Source: an uncultured Elusimicrobiales bacterium
Lineage (GTDB): Bacteria > Elusimicrobiota > Elusimicrobia > Elusimicrobiales > Elusimicrobiaceae
NCBI GenBank assembly: GCA_944327085.1
Contig: CALVGG010000005.1
Coordinates: 1-64,000 of the forward strand
Reading direction: 5' to 3'
Length of the DNA stretch: 64,000 bases
Shown here one piece after another: positions 19,719 through 27,712 of this stretch. The notes beneath the pieces were generated by a model. That model was not told the origin of the DNA. It searched no databases and worked only from the letters and a program-made list of their open reading frames with translations. Made by a program: the position numbers and the translations under genes. How positions within the stretch are numbered: the stretch's first letter is position 1; every line of letters begins with the position of its first letter.

Positions 19719-20773
19719 TATTTTTTAGTTAAAATTTTGCAGCCCGTTTCGGTAACGGCTACGGTGTCTTCCAAACGCACGCCGTATTTACCGGGCAGAT
19801 AAATGCCGGGCTCCACGGTAACAATATTGCCGGCCACCAAAACAGCGTCGGACTCCTGGTTATTATAAGGCGTTTCGTGGTTTTCCATACCCATACCGTG
19901 GCCGAGGCCGTGCGTAAAGTACGGGCCGTAACCGCCGGCTTTAATAATATTGCGGGCGATAGTGTCCACATCGCGGGTGGCCATGCCGGGCTTTACGGCT
20001 TTGATACCCGCTTTGCGGGCCTTATCCGTCAACTGCCAGATTTTTTTGTATTCGGCCGGTTCTTTTTTGCCGTGCCACCAGCTGCGGGTAATATCGGAAC
20101 AGTATCCGTTATAAATACAGCCAAAATCCATCAAAATACAATCTTCCGCCTTCAGCTTGCGGGAACCCGTTACGTGGTGCGGGTTGGCGCAATCTTCCCC
20201 AAAGCCTACAATGGTATAAAAGGAAGTGGTGGTGGCCCCGTGGGTGCGCATATATTTTTCCAGCTCGGCGGCTACGTCCAACTCCGTCATGCCGGTTTTA
20301 ATTAACGGTTTTACGTATTCGTAAGCGTTATAAGCAATGCGGCACGCGTCGCGAATAATTTTAATTTCCGCGGAGTCTTTTACTTCTCTAAGTACGCTGA
20401 TTAAGCTGGGGCATTCCACAAAGCCGTTTTTGGCCAGCAACTTACCGGAGGCATAGCCTTCTTTGGCGGCGTCAAAACCCACTTTTTTAAGGCCGCATTT
20501 TTGGGCCTGTTTAATGGCGGTGTTTAAGCGGTCTTCGTCGGCGGCCGTGGTCATAAACGGGGCGCGCACGGCTACATCGGTTAAATAGAGTTCACGCGTC
20601 CAACAAAAAACATCTTTAGCAGTAATTAAAAATACAGCTTCGTGCGGGTAAAAATAAAAACCGCCCAAATAAAATTGGTCTAAATTATCGGTAACTACAA
20701 AACCGTCCAAACCGTTTTTTTTCATCAACTTACGTAATAAAGTAATTTTCTGCGGGATTTGTTTTTTGTTCAT
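19718..20773 (-). CDS. M24 Xaa-Pro peptidase, copy 2
   Basis: 351 aa, a tandem paralogue of the downstream gene. It keeps the metal ligands: LMDFGCIYNGYCSDITRSWWHG (two Asp), GLGHGMG (His), VEPGIY and LEDTVAV (Glu). The substrate-proximal region differs (GHGMGMENHETPYNN against GHGVGLLVHDGPLL), suggesting different peptide preference, for example aminopeptidase against prolidase. First gene of the operon. The strand run starts here, divergent from the two-TM membrane protein. Confidence 0.92.
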   Translation of the reverse strand: MNKKQIPQKITLLRKLMKKNGLDGFVVTDNLDQFYLGGFYFYPHEAVFLITAKDVFCWTRELYLTDVAVRAPFMTTAADEDRLNTAIKQAQKCGLKKVGFDAAKEGYASGKLLAKNGFVECPSLISVLREVKDSAEIKIIRDACRIAYNAYEYVKPLIKTGMTELDVAAELEKYMRTHGATTTSFYTIVGFGEDCANPHHVTGSRKLKAEDCILMDFGCIYNGYCSDITRSWWHGKKEPAEYKKIWQLTDKARKAGIKAVKPGMATRDVDTIARNIIKAGGYGPYFTHGLGHGMGMENHETPYNNQESDAVLVAGNIVTVEPGIYLPGKYGVRLEDTVAVTETGCKILTKK

Positions 20774-20911
20774 ATAGCGGGATCTCCTCTATATATATCA
20801 TAACAATTTTACCCCTGCGACACAACGCCAAAAAGCCGATATTCTTGGGATTTTTTGCCTCATTTACGGCAGAAATATAATATAATAATTTATATTGTGG
20901 ACTTAAATATA

Positions 20912-22543
20912 ATGAAGCGTAAAATTTTATTATTTTCAGCGGTGCTGTTTTGCGCCCAAACACTTATGGCCGGGGTATTTACATCTTCCGACGGGAGATT
21001 TACCATGGATATGCCCTCCGGCTGGGCAAGCGCCGCCTCTAAAGACAAAAACAATGTATTAAGCCTGCAAAAAGCTTCCGCCCGCATAGACATTGCCACC
21101 TTTGCCGAATGCAAAACCGAAACCTGCCTGGAAAAGAAAATAAACGAAGACTTGGCCGCCGTAAAAGCCAAGAAAATGAAAGTAATCGGCAATACTTATA
21201 CCGGGGAGGAAATTAAACGGATTGATTTTTCCACCGGGGAGCCGTTTTTTTACATCAGCTACTTTTCCCCCAAAGAAGATTTCAGCTCCGGTTATTTTTT
21301 GGTAGGGCAAACGGCATATGCCATTATGGCAAAAAAGCTTTCCTATGCGGAAACGGATTTGATTTTCTCTTTTATCTACCCCGTTGAACAAGAAGAAAAA
21401 CCAGCCACTGCCCAATCCACAGAAAACACCATTACATTAAATATGGACTTGCAGGATCCCCGCGCCTACGACATTGCGGCCGCACCCCAAGTGCAGGAAG
21501 AAAATTTGCTAGAGGAAAAAGCTCCCGCGCAAACCCAAACCGCCAAGGAGGCTCCTGCCGCATCCAAAAAAGAAGTGCTGCACAAATATTGGCAAGCGCT
21601 TAAAAACCGCCTGCCCGAATTAAACACAGGCACACTGGTTACGGCGGATATGCCGCCATTTGTCCGCCAGGCCGGCCACACGCTGGACGTAATTGCCTTG
21701 CTGTTTGCACTTTACCTGCTGGCGTTGGTATTGGGCCTGGCGGTAAAGATACTGCGCCCCTCCAAAAAACAGGAACAAAAAGTAAACCCTAACTCTTTAT
21801 ATCCCATTAAATTTAAACGTTTATACGGCACGCCTTCGTTAATCTTTCGCGCGCGGGATAACCAGGGCAATACGCTCACGTCGCTTTCGTCCCGTTGGGA
21901 TTCCGTATTCCTGTTTACCGGCGCCATGGCCGTAGTGCTGGCCCTGGGCGTAATGGCGGCGGCCGGGTTGCTGCAAACGTTGAATTTGTTTTCTATATCC
22001 GCATTTGCATACAGCACCATTTATTCGGGTGCGTCTTTGGTATTGCCGTTGGGGGTGTTGGTATTTTTCTGCGGGGTGATATGGTCTCAATTAATGTTAA
22101 GGGAAATCACTTTGTATGACCGCCGCGGGCAAAAAGCCGTGTTTATTTTGCAGAAAGGTTTTGGCCTTACCAAAGAACGCTACGAAATTTATTTTGCCAA
22201 ATCCAAAGATGTGGTAGTACTGGAGCGCAAACGTTTTAGCTATTACAGGCAGTGGAAAATGTTCACGCGGGACGGAAAATTCCTGGCCGTCATTACAGAA
22301 AACAACCGCTTTAAAGCCGTGCTTCGCAAATTTACGGGGCATTTGTGGGGGCTGCTGCGCGCCAGTTATTATATTGAAGGCCCTATGGACAGCAAAGGAG
22401 ACATTACCAACGCCTGCCAAGCGTTTGACCGCTTTACCTGCAATATAGACAAGCCCCAAGCCATTGCCGCGCGCGATATGCTGGCCGCCGCGCTGGTAAT
22501 AAACATACGGGATAAAGATAAATGGTACCCCTGGTTTAACTGA
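20912..22543 (+). CDS. Exported and membrane-anchored protein of unknown function
   Basis: 543 aa from the ATG at 20912, which opens a clean signal sequence (MKRKILLFSAVLFCAQTLMAG); a farther upstream start would mask it. Residues 20-165 form a domain of about 145 residues beginning FTSSDGRFTMDMPSGW, the pattern of small periplasmic PsbP/DUF1795-like domains. A low-complexity linker follows (about 165-235), then a TM at about 265-285, two more at about 345-410, and a cytoplasmic beta-rich tail (EITLYDRRGQKAVFILQKG onward). I recognise no family for the whole. A terminator follows. Confidence 0.65.
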   Translation: MKRKILLFSAVLFCAQTLMAGVFTSSDGRFTMDMPSGWASAASKDKNNVLSLQKASARIDIATFAECKTETCLEKKINEDLAAVKAKKMKVIGNTYTGEEIKRIDFSTGEPFFYISYFSPKEDFSSGYFLVGQTAYAIMAKKLSYAETDLIFSFIYPVEQEEKPATAQSTENTITLNMDLQDPRAYDIAAAPQVQEENLLEEKAPAQTQTAKEAPAASKKEVLHKYWQALKNRLPELNTGTLVTADMPPFVRQAGHTLDVIALLFALYLLALVLGLAVKILRPSKKQEQKVNPNSLYPIKFKRLYGTPSLIFRARDNQGNTLTSLSSRWDSVFLFTGAMAVVLALGVMAAAGLLQTLNLFSISAFAYSTIYSGASLVLPLGVLVFFCGVIWSQLMLREITLYDRRGQKAVFILQKGFGLTKERYEIYFAKSKDVVVLERKRFSYYRQWKMFTRDGKFLAVITENNRFKAVLRKFTGHLWGLLRASYYIEGPMDSKGDITNACQAFDRFTCNIDKPQAIAARDMLAAALVINIRDKDKWYPWFN

Positions 22544-22547
22544 TTTT

Positions 22548-22577
22548 AAAACCGCGCTTAAAACGCGGTTTTTTATT
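22548..22577 (+). terminator. Terminator after the two-domain membrane protein
   Basis: AAAACCGCG and CGCGGTTTT pair around a 7-nt loop, then T-rich sequence. It lies four bases after the stop. Confidence 0.82.
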
Positions 22578-22618
22578 TGTGTTTGCACGCCCGGCAAAGC
22601 GTTTGCTATTCTATAATT

Positions 22619-24073
22619 ATGAAAAAATTTTTTATTATCCCTTTTCTTTTTAGCGGTCTGGTGCAGGCACAGCCGCTGCAACAAACCGTGCACGATATGA
22701 CGGCCAACGCCCCCGTTTTACAAGGGGCCTGGTGGGCAGGAACCGCCGGTTACCCGGGCGGAGAAGTTTTATTTTCCGTAAACGAAAGCCAACGTATGGC
22801 GCCGGCTTCCACCTTAAAATTAATTACCAGCGCGGCCGTGCTGGAAGCGTTCGGGCCGGACCATCAGTTTGAAACCCGTTTATACGCAGACGCCCAACCC
22901 GATGAAGAAGGCGTGTTAAACGGCAATATTTATATCCGCGGCGGGGGAGACCCTGCCCTCGGCTCCACCCGCCCCAAAGGCGGAACGGACGCAAAACAAT
23001 TAATGCGCGCCTGGGCCAAAGCCATACAAAAAAGCGGCATAAAAACCATACGCGGCAATATTTATGCCGATGAAACTTTATTTGAAGGGTTGTCCGTCCC
23101 CCCCAAAGTAAATTGGGAAAATATGGGCAATTATTATGCGGCGCCCGTGTCGGCCTTGTCTTTGGGAGATAATGCTTTTAAAATCCGCTTCGCACCCCAG
23201 CCCGGGCACGGAAAAGAAGCCAAAGTGTCCAAGACCGAGCCCGAAATCCCCGGCCTTTCCATCCGTTCTTATGTAACGGCCAACGCGCAGGACCGGCGGG
23301 ACAATGCCTATGTTTACGCCGCACCCGGCCAGTTTGATTTGGATATTTACGGCACCATTCCCACCAATTTACTGGGGTTTACCATCCAGGCCGCACTGCC
23401 GGACCCGGCCCTCTTTACCGCACAATATTTAAAACAAACTTTGCAGGAAGAGGGCGTAAGCGTAACGGGAGAAGCGCAGAAAATAAACCCGGCGCCCGAT
23501 TACGCCCCCATGCATTTGCTCTACACGCAAAAATCACCCAAGTTAAAAGATATTTTATACGTGCTTAATAAACGCAGTTTTAATTTTTATGCGGAAATGC
23601 TGGTGCGCCACCTAGCGCTAAACGCCGGGCAAAAAGGCACCCTGCAAAACGGTATACAACAACTGGAATTGTGGCTAAAAACACACAATATACCGCTTAG
23701 TGACGTAAAAATTTATGATGCAAGCGGCCTTTCGCGCGATAATATGCTTACCGCACGTGCCTTAACCAGCACCTTAAACGCCATGGTAAACACCCCGTAT
23801 TTTGATGTTTATTACCAAACCCTGGCCACCCCTAACGACCGGGGAGACCTGCTTCTTCTGCGCCGCTGGCTCTACCCGCAAAAACGCTTGGACGACGTGC
23901 ACGTAAAAGGCGGCACCATAGACGGCGTAAAAGCCATGGCAGGTTACGTAAAAAACAAAAACGGCCAGTTGATTTCTTTTGCTTTAATAGCCAATAATTT
24001 AGAAGACAAAAGCGAAGCCATCAACCGCATACACGAAAATATTATAAAAACACTTTTGCACACGCAGCCGTAA
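22619..24073 (+). CDS. dacB: D-alanyl-D-alanine carboxypeptidase/endopeptidase (PBP4, S13)
   Basis: 484 aa from the ATG at 22619; the signal peptide (MKKFFIIPFLFSGLVQA) decides this start. Class C low-molecular-weight penicillin-binding protein: SxxK motif STLK (Ser64, Lys67), SxN motif as SFN in KRSFNFYAEML, and KTG box as KGG in VKGGTIDGV. It trims peptidoglycan cross-links and stem peptides in the periplasm. The length matches PBP4. A strong terminator follows and is shared with the convergent MATE gene. Confidence 0.93.
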   Translation: MKKFFIIPFLFSGLVQAQPLQQTVHDMTANAPVLQGAWWAGTAGYPGGEVLFSVNESQRMAPASTLKLITSAAVLEAFGPDHQFETRLYADAQPDEEGVLNGNIYIRGGGDPALGSTRPKGGTDAKQLMRAWAKAIQKSGIKTIRGNIYADETLFEGLSVPPKVNWENMGNYYAAPVSALSLGDNAFKIRFAPQPGHGKEAKVSKTEPEIPGLSIRSYVTANAQDRRDNAYVYAAPGQFDLDIYGTIPTNLLGFTIQAALPDPALFTAQYLKQTLQEEGVSVTGEAQKINPAPDYAPMHLLYTQKSPKLKDILYVLNKRSFNFYAEMLVRHLALNAGQKGTLQNGIQQLELWLKTHNIPLSDVKIYDASGLSRDNMLTARALTSTLNAMVNTPYFDVYYQTLATPNDRGDLLLLRRWLYPQKRLDDVHVKGGTIDGVKAMAGYVKNKNGQLISFALIANNLEDKSEAINRIHENIIKTLLHTQP

Positions 24074-24086
24074 CCAATATCTACAA

Positions 24087-24127
24087 ACAACAAGGCCGCG
24101 CTTTATAAACGCGGCCTTGTTGTTTTT
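24087..24127. terminator. Bidirectional terminator dacB / MATE
   Basis: A 14-bp perfect stem (ACAACAAGGCCGCG with its complement) and a T-run on the plus side. It also ends the minus-strand MATE transcript. Confidence 0.85.
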
Positions 24128-24141
24128 GTACAAAGTATATA

Positions 24142-25509
24142 TCAATTTCCCGTTACGCTGATATGCTTCCATTTACCGCCCAAAAAGCGCCACAACATAA
24201 ACACCGCCGTTAAAGCGGCGTAAAAGGTAAGCCAGCTCCATACCTGAAACACCGTCCCGTGCAGTTTATAAACAATCACCCAAGTGCCGGGAATCAGCAA
24301 CACCCACGCGCAAAACAGCATGACATACATATAAAACTTGGTATCGCCCGCGCCGCGGATGGCTTCGCCAAAAATCAGGTAAGTGGCGTCAAACAAAACA
24401 AATATGCTTACCAGTTTCATAAGCGGGTAAGTTTTGGCCGCAATTTCTGCCGCATCGGGCGAATTGGCCGGGATAAACAACCCCACAAAAAACGGAGAGA
24501 AAAAGAAAAAACTAAACCCCACCGCGCCCGCATACGCATAGCCTAATTTACAGGCGTTTTTTATTACTTTTACGGCTAAATCCGAGCGTTTTAACCCTTG
24601 GTATTTGCTTACTAAAATTTGAATGCCGATCCCCAGCCCCAAAATAACCGTAAACACCACCGGCTGCATAGACATTACCACATTGCTTGCCTGCAGGGAG
24701 ATGGTATCAATATTACCAATCATAAAGGTAAACAGGGTAAAAGACATAATGTCCATTAAAAACCCAAATCCGTTTGGCACCCCGAAGCGAAGCAAGCGGG
24801 AAAATACCGGCTTATAAAACCCCGCCAGGCGGGATACTTTAAACGCTTTGCCCGTTTTAGAAGCAAAAATAAGCGTGGCAAAAACTACCGTCATACTGGC
24901 GGTCCCCAGCACGGTGGCCCAGGCAGCGCCGGTTATGCCCATTTCCGGAAAGCCCAACTTGCCAAAAATCATTACATAATCCAACACAATATTCACGGCA
25001 TTGCCAAACAAAGAAGTATACATGGGCACTTTGGTTTTTCCGCGCCCGCTAAAAAAACTGGCCAGTGCATTATTAATGACCGAAAACCCGCCAAACAAAT
25101 TTAAAATGGTAAAGTATTGTATTTCCAGTGCGGTAACCTGCGGGCCGTGGTTAAACATTTTAATCACCCAGTTTCCCGCCGGCGTAAGAGAGGCTAATAA
25201 TACAGACGATAACACGGCAAGCAAAATACCCTGCCATAAAGAAACCGTAACAGACGCAAACTTACGCTTTGCATAATATTGGGAAATAAACACGCTGGTG
25301 TAAGTGGCCAGCCCCATAAACAGGGAACCAAACGTCATGGCCAGCACCCCGCCCGGCACACACGCGGCCAAAGCGTCGTGCGAATACCACGCCAGAAACA
25401 TTCTATCCACAAATTGCATCACCACCTGAGAGGCCATGGTAACAATTAACGGATAAGACAAAAACCACAATTCCGCCAACGAGGCTTGCGGATATGTTTT
25501 ATGACTCAC
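24142..25509 (-). CDS. MATE family efflux transporter
   Basis: 455 aa with about twelve hydrophobic segments in two halves, the MATE layout. Typical stretches include SYPLIVTMASQVVMQFVDRMFLAWYS at the start, GGFSVINNALASFFSGRGKTK and FGEAIRGAGDTKFYMYV (the duplicated polar loops). It would export a cationic drug or metabolite with Na+ or H+ at the inner membrane. The start is GTG with GGAGT upstream. The substrate cannot be inferred. Confidence 0.92.
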   Translation of the reverse strand: MSHKTYPQASLAELWFLSYPLIVTMASQVVMQFVDRMFLAWYSHDALAACVPGGVLAMTFGSLFMGLATYTSVFISQYYAKRKFASVTVSLWQGILLAVLSSVLLASLTPAGNWVIKMFNHGPQVTALEIQYFTILNLFGGFSVINNALASFFSGRGKTKVPMYTSLFGNAVNIVLDYVMIFGKLGFPEMGITGAAWATVLGTASMTVVFATLIFASKTGKAFKVSRLAGFYKPVFSRLLRFGVPNGFGFLMDIMSFTLFTFMIGNIDTISLQASNVVMSMQPVVFTVILGLGIGIQILVSKYQGLKRSDLAVKVIKNACKLGYAYAGAVGFSFFFFSPFFVGLFIPANSPDAAEIAAKTYPLMKLVSIFVLFDATYLIFGEAIRGAGDTKFYMYVMLFCAWVLLIPGTWVIVYKLHGTVFQVWSWLTFYAALTAVFMLWRFLGGKWKHISVTGN

Positions 25510-25536
25510 TTCTGTTTACTCCTTTATACAACGCAC

Positions 25537-25568
25537 CAAAAAAAGACCTGCCCTTTAAGAGCAGGTCT
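25537..25568 (-). terminator. cspA terminator
   Basis: AGACCTGC/GCAGGTCT stem around a 9-nt loop, followed on the minus strand by eight T. It separates cspA from the MATE gene. Confidence 0.87.
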
Positions 25569-25588
25569 GTTCAGTAGTTAAACTTAAA

Positions 25589-25792
25589 TTACAGTTTGCG
25601 AACTTTAACTGCTTTCGGGCCTTTTTCAGACTCAACGATATCAAATTCAACTTCCTGTCCTTCAGCTAAGGTTTTGAAACCATCGCCTTGGATTTCTTGA
25701 TAGTGAACAAAGAGATCTTTAGAACCATCTTCGGGGGTTACGAAGCCGTAACCTTTCTGGTCATTAAACCATTTTACTTTTCCTTTAGCCAT
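25589..25792 (-). CDS. Cold shock protein (CspA family)
   Basis: 67 aa, a single cold-shock OB-fold. RNP1 is visible as KGYGFVTP and RNP2 as LFVHYQEI. The family binds single-stranded RNA or DNA and melts RNA structure at low temperature or during growth. The gene has its own promoter and terminator. Its leader of about 55 nt can form a hairpin at its very 5' end, which could control message stability. Confidence 0.95.
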   Translation of the reverse strand: MAKGKVKWFNDQKGYGFVTPEDGSKDLFVHYQEIQGDGFKTLAEGQEVEFDIVESEKGPKAVKVRKL

Positions 25793-25823
25793 TTTACTTT
25801 TTACTTCCTTATTTAATTATATC

Positions 25824-25860
25824 AGGTGCTTGAACTTAACAAGTACCTACAATTATTATA
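25824..25860 (-). promoter_or_regulatory. cspA promoter -10 and 5'-terminal leader hairpin
   Basis: On the minus strand a perfect TATAAT (25860-25855) is followed about 7 nt on by AGGTACTTG-TTAAGTT-CAAGCACCT (25848-25824), a 9-bp stem with one mismatch. Transcription should start at or next to the first base of the stem. No consensus -35 is seen. Confidence 0.5.
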
Positions 25861-25930
25861 CTATAAATCACAAGAATTGGCGCAAAATATTTTTTGATTT
25901 TTTCTTCTCACGCAAACCCGTTTTATAGTA

Positions 25931-25936
25931 TATAAT
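25931..25936 (+). promoter_or_regulatory. ftcD promoter -10, leaderless arrangement
   Basis: TATAAT ends seven bases before the ATG at 25943, so the start of transcription would fall at the start codon. No Shine-Dalgarno sequence is present, consistent with a leaderless message. Confidence 0.45.
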
Positions 25937-25942
25937 TATTTT

Positions 25943-26920
25943 ATGAAAATAATAGAGTGTGTACCAAATATTTCTTTATCGGCTAATGCGCAAAAATTAA
26001 AACGCATTATTGAAGCTGTGCGCCAAGTGCCCGGCGCCGCCCTGTTGCATACTGACGAAAACCCCTCCGCCAACCGCACCGTGCTTACCTTTGCGGGGGA
26101 ACCGTGCGCCGTGGTGCAAGCGGCGCGGGCCTGCATTAAAACAGCTTTGCAGGAAATTGATATGCGCACCCACCGCGGCGCACACCCGCGCCTGGGCGCG
26201 GTGGACGTGTGCCCGCTGGTACCCGTGCAAGGCATTACTTTGGAAGAAACCGCTCAGCTGGCCCGCACCTTGGCCCGCCAAGCCGCGCAAGAAAACAATT
26301 TACCCGTTTATTTGTATGAAGCCGCCGCCACCGCGCCTGAGCGCAAAAACCTGGCAGATGTGCGCCGCGGGGAATATGAAAGCCTGCCCCAAAAATTACA
26401 GAACTTCCCGCCGGATTTTGGCCCCCGTACCTGGGGCGAACACATCCGCCAAACCGGCGCCTGCATCATTGGTGCGCGTCCGGTGCTGATTGCTTTTAAC
26501 ATTAATTTAAACACAAAGGACCCGGCCCCCGCCAAAAAAATAGCCGCCGCCGTGCGGGAAAAAACCGGCCGCTTAAAGGCCGTAAAAGCCATCGGTTGGT
26601 ATATGGAAAATTTTGGCTGCGCGCAGGTTTCCTGCAATTTAATTAATTATGAAATTACCGGCCCCGCGCAAGTGTTTGAAGCCTGCAAACAAGAGGCCCA
26701 ACGCCTGGGGCTGAAAGCCACCGGGTGCGAAGCGGTAGGCCTTATCCCCCGCCGCGCGTTGGAAGAAGCAGGCTGTTTTTACACGCAAGAGGAAGCACTC
26801 CCCGCGCAAAAACTGGTAGAGCTTGCCATCCAAAAATTAAACTTAAATGATGTAAAACCTTTCCTGCCACAAGAGCAAATTTTGGAAGAAAAACTGCGCG
26901 TTTGCCTGCCGCCCCGCTAA
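25943..26920 (+). CDS. ftcD: Glutamate formiminotransferase
   Basis: 325 aa, equal to the formiminotransferase part of FTCD; the cyclodeaminase domain is absent. It opens IIECVPNISLSAN, close to the ECVPNFSEG signature, then has DMRTHRGAHPRLGAVDVCP with the catalytic-site His residues and IGARPVLIAFNINLNT. It moves the formimino group from formiminoglutamate (histidine breakdown) to tetrahydrofolate, or acts as a formyl transferase. Only three bases separate its stop from the convergent rsmA stop, with no terminator between. Confidence 0.9.
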   Translation: MKIIECVPNISLSANAQKLKRIIEAVRQVPGAALLHTDENPSANRTVLTFAGEPCAVVQAARACIKTALQEIDMRTHRGAHPRLGAVDVCPLVPVQGITLEETAQLARTLARQAAQENNLPVYLYEAAATAPERKNLADVRRGEYESLPQKLQNFPPDFGPRTWGEHIRQTGACIIGARPVLIAFNINLNTKDPAPAKKIAAAVREKTGRLKAVKAIGWYMENFGCAQVSCNLINYEITGPAQVFEACKQEAQRLGLKATGCEAVGLIPRRALEEAGCFYTQEEALPAQKLVELAIQKLNLNDVKPFLPQEQILEEKLRVCLPPR

Positions 26921-26923
26921 CAC

Positions 26924-27709
26924 TTAACCATGCAGGCAGGCGGCCAATTGTTTGTAAGCGCAAAGAGATATACGCTCCGCCCGCGTTTGCGGCAAAATGC
27001 CGGTGCACGCCAAAGAAGCGGAAACTTTTTCTTTATCAAACCCGCACAAAAGAAGGGAATTATAAATGGTTTTGCGGCGGTGTAAAAAAGCCGCCTGCAC
27101 CAGCTTTTTAAACCGGGGCCAATCTTGCGGCTCAATAAAAGGCTGGGGTAGTTTTTCAAAAACAAGCACGGCGCTTTCCACTTTGGGCGGCGGGTTAAAA
27201 CTGCCTTTGCCCACATTGCAAAGCAAAGAAATTTTTGCCCGCGCCCGGCTTAATACGGAAAGAGGGCCGTAAAACTCTCCCCCCTCTTTGGCCTGTATGC
27301 GGTTGGCCTGTTCTTTTTGAAACATAAAAACACCGGCTGAAAAATAAGGAAAGGAAAGCACCTTATCCAAAATGTCCGCCGCGGCCGCATACGGCAAGTT
27401 GCCCACAAACAAAGTATCCTGTGCGGGCAAGGCCCCGGGCGGGAGGAGGCAAAAATCCCCCTCCAAAATTTCCACCCCGGCCTGCGGGGGCAGGTTTTGT
27501 TTTAAAAAAGCAATCATTTCCGGGTCAATTTCCGCCGCTTTAAAATGGGTAAAACCCGCCTTAATTAAGGCAAAGGTAAGGGCGCCTTTCCCGGGGCCTA
27601 TTTCCACCATTTCTTTGGTTTGCAAACGCCGGGCGGACTGAATAATTTGTTCAATCACCCTTTCATTTACCAAAAAATGCTGGCCGTAACGCTGGCGCAT
27701 GTGGCGCAT
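26924..27709 (-). CDS. rsmA: 16S rRNA dimethyladenosine transferase (KsgA)
   Basis: 261 aa. The N-terminal YGQHFLVN, the SAM-binding loop VEIGPGKGALT and the catalytic FVGNLPYAAAADIL are diagnostic. It dimethylates two adjacent adenosines in helix 45 of 16S rRNA during late 30S assembly. It starts three bases after the TPR-protein gene (AAGAGGAA before the ATG), so the two are co-transcribed. Confidence 0.95.
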   Translation of the reverse strand: MRHMRQRYGQHFLVNERVIEQIIQSARRLQTKEMVEIGPGKGALTFALIKAGFTHFKAAEIDPEMIAFLKQNLPPQAGVEILEGDFCLLPPGALPAQDTLFVGNLPYAAAADILDKVLSFPYFSAGVFMFQKEQANRIQAKEGGEFYGPLSVLSRARAKISLLCNVGKGSFNPPPKVESAVLVFEKLPQPFIEPQDWPRFKKLVQAAFLHRRKTIYNSLLLCGFDKEKVSASLACTGILPQTRAERISLCAYKQLAACLHG

Positions 27710-27712
27710 AAA

